From Phycisphaerae bacterium (GTDB lineage: Bacteria; Planctomycetota; Phycisphaerae; WQYP01), in NCBI GenBank assembly GCA_013044065.1, contig JABEVA010000194.1:1-10937 (forward strand): a stretch of DNA of 10,937 bases. Reading direction: 5' to 3'. The notes under the pieces are model-generated. The model searched no databases and was not told the origin of the DNA. It was given only the letters and a program-made list of their open reading frames with translations. Within the stretch, counting starts at the first letter, position 1. The number at the start of each line of letters is the position of its first letter. Both the position numbers and the translations under genes were made by a program. Below are positions 6,871 through 10,937 of the stretch, piece after piece.

Positions 6871-7653
6871 ATGAGCGTACTGGCAATTGACATCGGCAAC
6901 AGCCGGATTGGGGTGGGAGTCTTTTCGCTGGGCAAAAGCGAAGACCCGGCCCACCGTCTGATGCACCGCAACTGGCAATCCGAATTGAAAGCCGCCCTCA
7001 CGGACCTGTGGCAGGCCAAAAAGATTAACGATGGTCCGGAGGCCTATCCCACCGGTGTGGTGATTGCCAGTGTGGTTCCAGAGATGACCAAGCAAGTGCA
7101 GGCGATGGTGAAAACCGAGTTGCATCTGGATGCACAGCGCATCGGCGAAGACTTGAAAATTCCCATGAAGACCAACCTGACGGATGAATCCACTTTGGGC
7201 GTGGACCGGCTGCTGGCGGCATTGTGCGCTTATGTCAATACCGAGCAGGCCTGTGTGGTGATCAGTGCGGGCACGGCTTTAACCGTGGATTACGTGGATC
7301 AGCAGGGAATTTTTCAGGGGGGGGCGATAGCGACAGGATTGCAGCTTGGGGCCCGGGCCTTGCACGAATTTACCGCCCAATTGCCACTGGCGTCGCTGGA
7401 TCCGCCCCAGGGCATGTGCGGCCGCAATACCAGCGAAGCGCTGAACATGGGCCTGTATGCCGCCGCCCGTGGAGCGGTGCGCGAACTGGTGGAGGGCTAT
7501 GCCAGTGAACTTGGTCACTGGCCGCATGTGGTGGCCACAGGAGGGGATGCCCAGCGACTGCTGGCGGATTCGGGCATAGTGGATTCCCTGATTCCGGATT
7601 TGGTTTTACAGGGGGCGGCTTTGGTATGGGAACATCACAAGATGGAAGCCTAA
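6871..7653 (+). CDS. coaX: Type III pantothenate kinase CoaX
   Basis: A 260-residue cytosolic kinase of the ASKHA fold that phosphorylates pantothenate, the first committed step of CoA synthesis. Phosphate-binding DIGNSRIG lies at 7-14, the GVDR motif with the expected catalytic Asp112 at 110-113, GTALTVD at 134-140, GGAIATGLQLGARALHEFTAQLP at 150-172 and VATGGDA at 221-227. Length matches the family. The residue before the GTA motif, usually aspartate (DxGTA), is Ser132 here (ISAGTA), which could alter cation or substrate binding. Start: the ATG opening MSVLAIDIGN, where homology begins; the frame is open further upstream into obg but that part is not conserved. The ribosome binding site is weak (GGAA 11 nt upstream). 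It probably shares a transcript with obg. An 8-G run lies at 7317-7324. The stop overlaps the copA stop on the other strand. Confidence 0.92.
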   Translation: MSVLAIDIGNSRIGVGVFSLGKSEDPAHRLMHRNWQSELKAALTDLWQAKKINDGPEAYPTGVVIASVVPEMTKQVQAMVKTELHLDAQRIGEDLKIPMKTNLTDESTLGVDRLLAALCAYVNTEQACVVISAGTALTVDYVDQQGIFQGGAIATGLQLGARALHEFTAQLPLASLDPPQGMCGRNTSEALNMGLYAAARGAVRELVEGYASELGHWPHVVATGGDAQRLLADSGIVDSLIPDLVLQGAALVWEHHKMEA

Positions 7654-10160
7654 AGGCGAACCCGATTCAGCCGCAAGGCATTGGCAATGACGAAAACCGA
7701 GCTAAAGCTCATGGCCGCAGCGGCAATCATCGGCCTTAGCAGCAAGCCGCTGACGGGGTAGAAAACCCCCGCCGCGAGCGGAATACCCAACAGGTTATAC
7801 GCAAACGCCCAAAACAAATTCTGTCGGATGTTACGCATGGTGGCCCGGCTTAAAGCTCGCGCCCGCACAATGCCGGATAAATCGCCATGCAGGAGCGTAA
7901 CCCCCGCAGTGGCAATGGCCACATCCGTGCCGGTACCCATGGCAATGCCCACATCCGCCTGGGCCAGAGCCGGGGCATCGTTGATGCCGTCGCCGGCCAT
8001 AGCCAGTTTGCGCCCCTGCTGCTGCAAACGCCGCACCACCTGATCTTTCCCTTGCGGCAACACTCCCGCCTCCACGGTATCAATGCCCAATCCGGCAGCG
8101 ACAGCCTGCGCCGCAGCCTGGCTGTCGCCGGTAATCATGACCACGGCCAGGCCCTGTTGCCGGAGCTTGGCCACCATGGCCGCAGCCTCGGGACGAATGG
8201 GGTCCGCCACCGCCAGATAACCAAGCAGTTTGGCATCCGCGGCTACCAACATCAGGGTTTGGCCCAGAGCCTGCAAGCCGGCAATTTTGGCCTGCAGGCT
8301 TCCCGTGGCCACATGGAGTTGCTCCATCAGGGCCAGGTTGCCGATGGCCACACTTTGACCGTTTACCTGACCCATAACACCCTTGCCACTGATGCTTTGC
8401 ACAGATGTAGCCTGCGGAATAGCGAGGTGCTTTTCTGCGGCGGCCCGCACAACAGCCGCGGAGAGTGGATGCTCACTGGCCTTTTCCAACGCTGCGGCCA
8501 AGCCCAGCATTGCATCGGTCGGCCCACCACTGGTGGATTCCATGGCCACCACCTGCGGCCGGCCTTGCGTGAGCGTGCCGGTTTTATCCAGACAAACGGT
8601 GTCAATTTGCTCCATACGCTCCAGCACCTCGGCATTTTTTATAAGGATCCCGGCCTTGGCCGCCCGCCCCACACCCACCATAATTGACATGGGGGTGGCC
8701 AACCCCAAAGCGCATGGGCAGGCGATGACCACTACCGCAACAGCATTCACCAGAGCGTAGGCCAGCGACGGTGGAGGCCCCAGCCATGCCCATACTACAA
8801 ATGTAATTAACGAACAGGCTACCACCACCGGCACAAATAGGCCTGCAACCTTATCTGCGAGTCTCTGAATGGGAGCGCGGCTGCGCTGGGCCTGGGCCAC
8901 CATGGCGACAATTTGCGACAGCAATGTTTCCGCGCCCACTTTTTGGGCCTGCATCACCAAACTGCCGGTTCCATTCACGGTGGCCCCTATGAGCTTGTCG
9001 CCTGGTTTTTTTTCAATTGGCACAGGCTCGCCGGAAATCATGGATTCATCCACAGAGCTTTGACCTTCCAGCACCACGCCATCGGCGGGAACTTTTTCAC
9101 CAGGCCGTACCCGTAACATGTCGCCCACGGCGATGGCCTCCACCGCGATATCTGTTTCCCGGTGGTCCGGGGCGATTCGCCGGGCCGTTTTGGGCACAAG
9201 ATCCAGCAATTGCCGAATCGCCGCACCAGTCTTACCCCGTGCCCGCAACTCCAACACCTGACCCATGAGCACCAGGGCCGTGATCACAGCGGCAGCTTCA
9301 AAATAAGTATCCACCACGCCCGAGCGACTGCGAAAACCCGATGGGAACAAACCCGGTGCCACAGTCGCCACCACACTATAGGCCCAGGCCACACCGATGC
9401 CCAAGCCAATAAGGGTGAACATATTGAGATTCCAGGTTTTTGCGGAAACCCAGGCCCGCACAAAAAATGGCCACCCACACCAGAGAACCACCGGCGTGGA
9501 CAAAAGCATATTCACCCAGTTCACCCAAATCGCATCATGGAGTGTCGCCACATGAAAATCCGCCAACATCGCCAGCAGCAGCACCGGCGCGGCCAGGACT
9601 GCCGCGACCATAAAGCGGCGCAGCATATCGCGTAGTTCAGGGTTTTCCGGCTCAGCTACCGCAGAAACATCCATGGCTTCCAGGGCCATACCACACTTAG
9701 GACATGGACCCGGCTTGTCGCTGACCACCTCGGGATCCATCGGACAGGTATAGCGCACTCGGGATTGCCTCTCCGCTGGCACCGGCAGCGCCAATTCCAG
9801 AGCCATGCCACACTTCAGACATGGCCCCGGCTTGTCGCTTTGCACGTCCGGGTCCATGGGGCACACATAATGCGCGGTGGGTCTCGTCACCGGCGCCTTG
9901 GGGCGAGCCAGACCACCAAGTTGCACCAACGGTGGCGGCGCGGCCACAGGCTTAACAGCCGAGGCTGCGGCCCGCTGATGAAGATATTTTTCCGGATCCG
10001 CCCGAAACTTACCCAGGCACCCCTGGCAGCAGAAATAATAGGTGATGCCGGCATGTTCAAATACCCCGGCCGCCTTGGCCGGGTTGACCATCATGCCGCA
10101 GACGGGATCGATATGGGAGGCGGCCTGGCCGCCGACTGGGGGATCAATTTGCATATCCAT
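7650..10160 (-). CDS. copA: Copper-exporting P1B-type ATPase with YHS and two HMBD domains
   Basis: An 836-residue inner-membrane ATPase expected to pump Cu(I) out of the cytosol. Order: YHS domain (16-60; DPVCGM, then CC-x2-C at 44-48); two copies of the heavy-metal-binding domain (about 97-124 and 136-163; each CPMDP, DKPGPC, KCGMALE); membrane helices from about 183; actuator loop with SGEP (376-379); CPC metal site in ACPCALG (480-486); phosphorylation site DKTGT with Asp525; SEHPLS with the P1B His-Pro (564-565); TGD (678-680); GDGINDAP (723-730); and YN (788-789) plus MSFSS (817-821) in the last helices, the Cu(I) pattern. No CxxC HMA domain is present. Start: ATG at 10160 with AAGGA 9 nt upstream; an ATG two codons later is possible. 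It follows csoR at 19 nt and should be copper-induced with it. An A8 run on the coding strand lies at 9006-9013. Confidence 0.95.
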   Translation of the reverse strand: MDMQIDPPVGGQAASHIDPVCGMMVNPAKAAGVFEHAGITYYFCCQGCLGKFRADPEKYLHQRAAASAVKPVAAPPPLVQLGGLARPKAPVTRPTAHYVCPMDPDVQSDKPGPCLKCGMALELALPVPAERQSRVRYTCPMDPEVVSDKPGPCPKCGMALEAMDVSAVAEPENPELRDMLRRFMVAAVLAAPVLLLAMLADFHVATLHDAIWVNWVNMLLSTPVVLWCGWPFFVRAWVSAKTWNLNMFTLIGLGIGVAWAYSVVATVAPGLFPSGFRSRSGVVDTYFEAAAVITALVLMGQVLELRARGKTGAAIRQLLDLVPKTARRIAPDHRETDIAVEAIAVGDMLRVRPGEKVPADGVVLEGQSSVDESMISGEPVPIEKKPGDKLIGATVNGTGSLVMQAQKVGAETLLSQIVAMVAQAQRSRAPIQRLADKVAGLFVPVVVACSLITFVVWAWLGPPPSLAYALVNAVAVVVIACPCALGLATPMSIMVGVGRAAKAGILIKNAEVLERMEQIDTVCLDKTGTLTQGRPQVVAMESTSGGPTDAMLGLAAALEKASEHPLSAAVVRAAAEKHLAIPQATSVQSISGKGVMGQVNGQSVAIGNLALMEQLHVATGSLQAKIAGLQALGQTLMLVAADAKLLGYLAVADPIRPEAAAMVAKLRQQGLAVVMITGDSQAAAQAVAAGLGIDTVEAGVLPQGKDQVVRRLQQQGRKLAMAGDGINDAPALAQADVGIAMGTGTDVAIATAGVTLLHGDLSGIVRARALSRATMRNIRQNLFWAFAYNLLGIPLAAGVFYPVSGLLLRPMIAAAAMSFSSVFVIANALRLNRVRL
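9680..9869 (-). repeat. In-frame tandem duplication encoding the two HMBD domains of CopA
   Basis: Two related units of about 73 bp (9680-9752 and 9797-9869) are offset by 117 bp, exactly 39 codons. They keep long shared DNA stretches, including the same codons for DKPG, and the proteins are nearly identical over 25 residues (CPMDP-[DE]-V, SDKPGPC, KCGMALE). This looks like an internal domain duplication rather than recruitment of two separate domains. Confidence 0.75.
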
Positions 10161-10179
10161 CGTTCATTATCCTTCGCGG

Positions 10180-10545
10180 CTATTGCCACAGGCGGCTCAG
10201 ACGCATCAATTCTTCAGAAACCGCCTTGGCCGGTCGGCCGCCCGCTTGCAGGGCATGCGAAACACAATGCTGGAGATGGTTTTTCCAGAGTTCCCGCGAA
10301 ACCGCACGCAGGGCCTGCTGTACGGCAGCCACCTGAACCAGAATATCCGCACAGTAGCGTTCCTGCTGAACCATCTGATACAACCCTCGCACCTGCCCCT
10401 CAATTCTTCGCAGACGTTTCAGGTTGCCGGTTTTGATCGCCGCCTCCAATGCCACCGCCCGTCCCCCCGGACCGATGAGGGAGTGGGGAAGGGCCGGCAC
10501 CTGAGCCGCTTTGGCATTTTTCCTGTGAGGCCTTGATGCATTCAT
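10180..10545 (-). CDS. csoR: Copper-sensing transcriptional repressor CsoR
   Basis: A 121-residue CsoR/RcnR-family (DUF156) all-helical repressor. The core runs from about residue 40: RLRRIEGQVRGLYQMV (44-59), then ligands Cys65 (RYCADIL), His90 and Cys94 (NHLQHC), matching the Cys-His-Cys Cu(I) set of CsoR and the spacing H-x3-C. This argues for copper sensing rather than the nickel or formaldehyde sensors. The first 35-40 residues are a basic, Pro/Ala-rich extension. Start: the ATG at 10545, preceded by AAGGAG with an 8-nt spacer; the frame could start at 10590, but that would place the operator inside the coding region. It precedes copA by 19 nt and has a palindromic operator at its own promoter, so autoregulation is likely. 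In apo form it should bind DNA and release on Cu(I). Confidence 0.94.
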   Translation of the reverse strand: MNASRPHRKNAKAAQVPALPHSLIGPGGRAVALEAAIKTGNLKRLRRIEGQVRGLYQMVQQERYCADILVQVAAVQQALRAVSRELWKNHLQHCVSHALQAGGRPAKAVSEELMRLSRLWQ

Positions 10546-10553
10546 CACCGGTA

Positions 10554-10559
10554 CTCCTT
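10554..10559 (-). promoter_or_regulatory. Ribosome binding site of csoR
   Basis: AAGGAG on the minus strand, 8 nt before the ATG at 10545. It is the strongest Shine-Dalgarno match in the window and fixes the csoR start downstream of the operator. Confidence 0.7.
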
Positions 10560-10564
10560 GTAAT

Positions 10565-10581
10565 ATACCCCCATGGGGTAT
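10565..10581. promoter_or_regulatory. CsoR operator
   Basis: ATACCCC-CAT-GGGGTAT, a perfect 7-bp inverted repeat with a 3-nt centre, rich in G/C tracts flanked by TA. It matches the known CsoR-type operator pattern (TACCC..GGGTA). It lies between the csoR -10 element and the ribosome binding site, overlapping the predicted transcript start, so occupancy would block csoR-copA transcription. Confidence 0.8.
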
Positions 10582-10586
10582 CATAA

Positions 10587-10615
10587 ACATTAACGTACTG
10601 GAACCTGAGTGTCAA
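10587..10615 (-). promoter_or_regulatory. Promoter of the csoR-copA operon
   Basis: On the minus strand a perfect TTGACA (10615-10610) is followed after 17 nt by TAATGT (10592-10587; 3 of 6, with the key T-A and final T kept). The start point would fall near 10580, at the edge of the CsoR operator. A TATGAT a few bases further on is a better -10 by sequence but is 24 nt from the -35. Confidence 0.6.
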
Positions 10616-10937
10616 TTGAGCTGGGTGCGGCCATCAATTGTGGCAGACGGCGGAGCGGAGTGTTTGGCACAAAGTTTCGGCTCTTCGGGCACACGAGTGG
10701 GTGAAAGGCTTATTTTTTGCCATTACGCAAGGATATCTATGATTGTGATGTGCGGCGGGCTGTGGGGTAGAGAGCTTCCAGCCGGTAGAAGCTCGAACCG
10801 AATGGCGGGTTGGGTCTGGAGTTGGATACCCGTTGCGTAGCGAAGCCCTGCTTCGGAGCTAAGGACGTATTTTATGAGCCTCCGTGGCCGACCAGGCCAC
10901 TTGCAACTCTCCTCCCTCCAAGGCGTAACAAAAGAGC
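10616..10937. other. Right-end region with inverted repeats and no clear gene
   Basis: No reading frame here resembles a known protein. Visible structure: GAGCTTC/GAAGCTC, a perfect 7-bp repeat with 9-nt loop (10772-10794); CGAAGC-CCT-GCTTCG (10841-10855) flanked by TAG and CTA that can extend it around a 3-nt bulge (10838-10861); and GTGGCC-GACCA-GGCCAC (10884-10900). None is followed by a clear T-tract. A 33-codon frame (10739-10840, plus) starts 5 nt after AAGGA, but its translation is unremarkable. It could be a structured RNA, a dispersed intergenic repeat, or plain spacer upstream of the csoR promoter. Confidence 0.4.

Noticed and set aside
10546..10590. Longer csoR start at 10590
   Set aside because: It would include the CsoR operator in the coding region and lacks a ribosome binding site, whereas the ATG at 10545 has AAGGAG at 8 nt.
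10739..10840. 33-codon small gene with an AAGGA upstream
   Set aside because: The ribosome-binding spacing is acceptable, but the peptide has no recognisable features and one such match is expected by chance; kept only as a remark in the region entry.
1..10937. CRISPR array, tRNA, rRNA, transposase or phage genes
   Set aside because: No regularly spaced repeats, cloverleaf-like sequences, rRNA signatures or transposase/integrase motifs were seen on either strand.

Overview
The window (roughly 57% GC by eye) is a compact stretch of a bacterial chromosome. The MnmA has an unusual insertion after its N-terminal PP-loop region, followed by a Cys-Cys motif and an Ala/Asp-rich helix. From memory this resembles planctomycete (Phycisphaerae-like) MnmA proteins. 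The mix of Obg, type III pantothenate kinase and a BMP-type nucleoside transporter fits that group, but the taxonomic call is an inference and not secure.

Layout, left to right. (1) 1-3719, minus strand: a BMP-family ABC importer operon, read as lipoprotein (2643-3719), double-domain ATPase (1112-2623), then permease (1084 running off the left edge). A second permease would be expected beyond the window. The operon has its own candidate promoter with an overlapping iterated palindrome (3772-3803). (2) 3804-4105: about 300 bases without a gene. (3) 4106-5326, minus: mnmA, tRNA U34 2-thiouridylase. (4) 5327-5672: a divergent intergenic region with a perfect TATAAT on each strand. (5) 5673-7653, plus: obg (ribosome-assembly GTPase) and coaX (type III pantothenate kinase), probably one transcript. 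(6) 7650-10545, minus: a copper-resistance operon, csoR (copper-sensing repressor) followed 19 nt later by copA (Cu P-type ATPase with an N-terminal YHS domain and two tandem HMBD zinc-ribbon-like domains). A near-textbook CsoR operator lies between promoter and csoR. (7) 10616-10937: no convincing gene; several perfect inverted repeats.

Functionally, the left operon would scavenge nucleosides or a related ligand. The centre encodes housekeeping functions (tRNA thiolation, ribosome maturation, CoA synthesis). The right operon is a self-regulated copper export unit: copper binds CsoR, the operator is released, and CsoR and CopA are made. coaX and copA converge tail to tail with their stop codons overlapping.

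I did not find a clearly new multi-gene system. The points most worth a second look are the CoaX with serine at a usually aspartate position, the YHS-HMBD-HMBD arrangement of CopA, the in-frame ATPase-stop-permease junction, the putative operator of the bmp operon and the structured right end.
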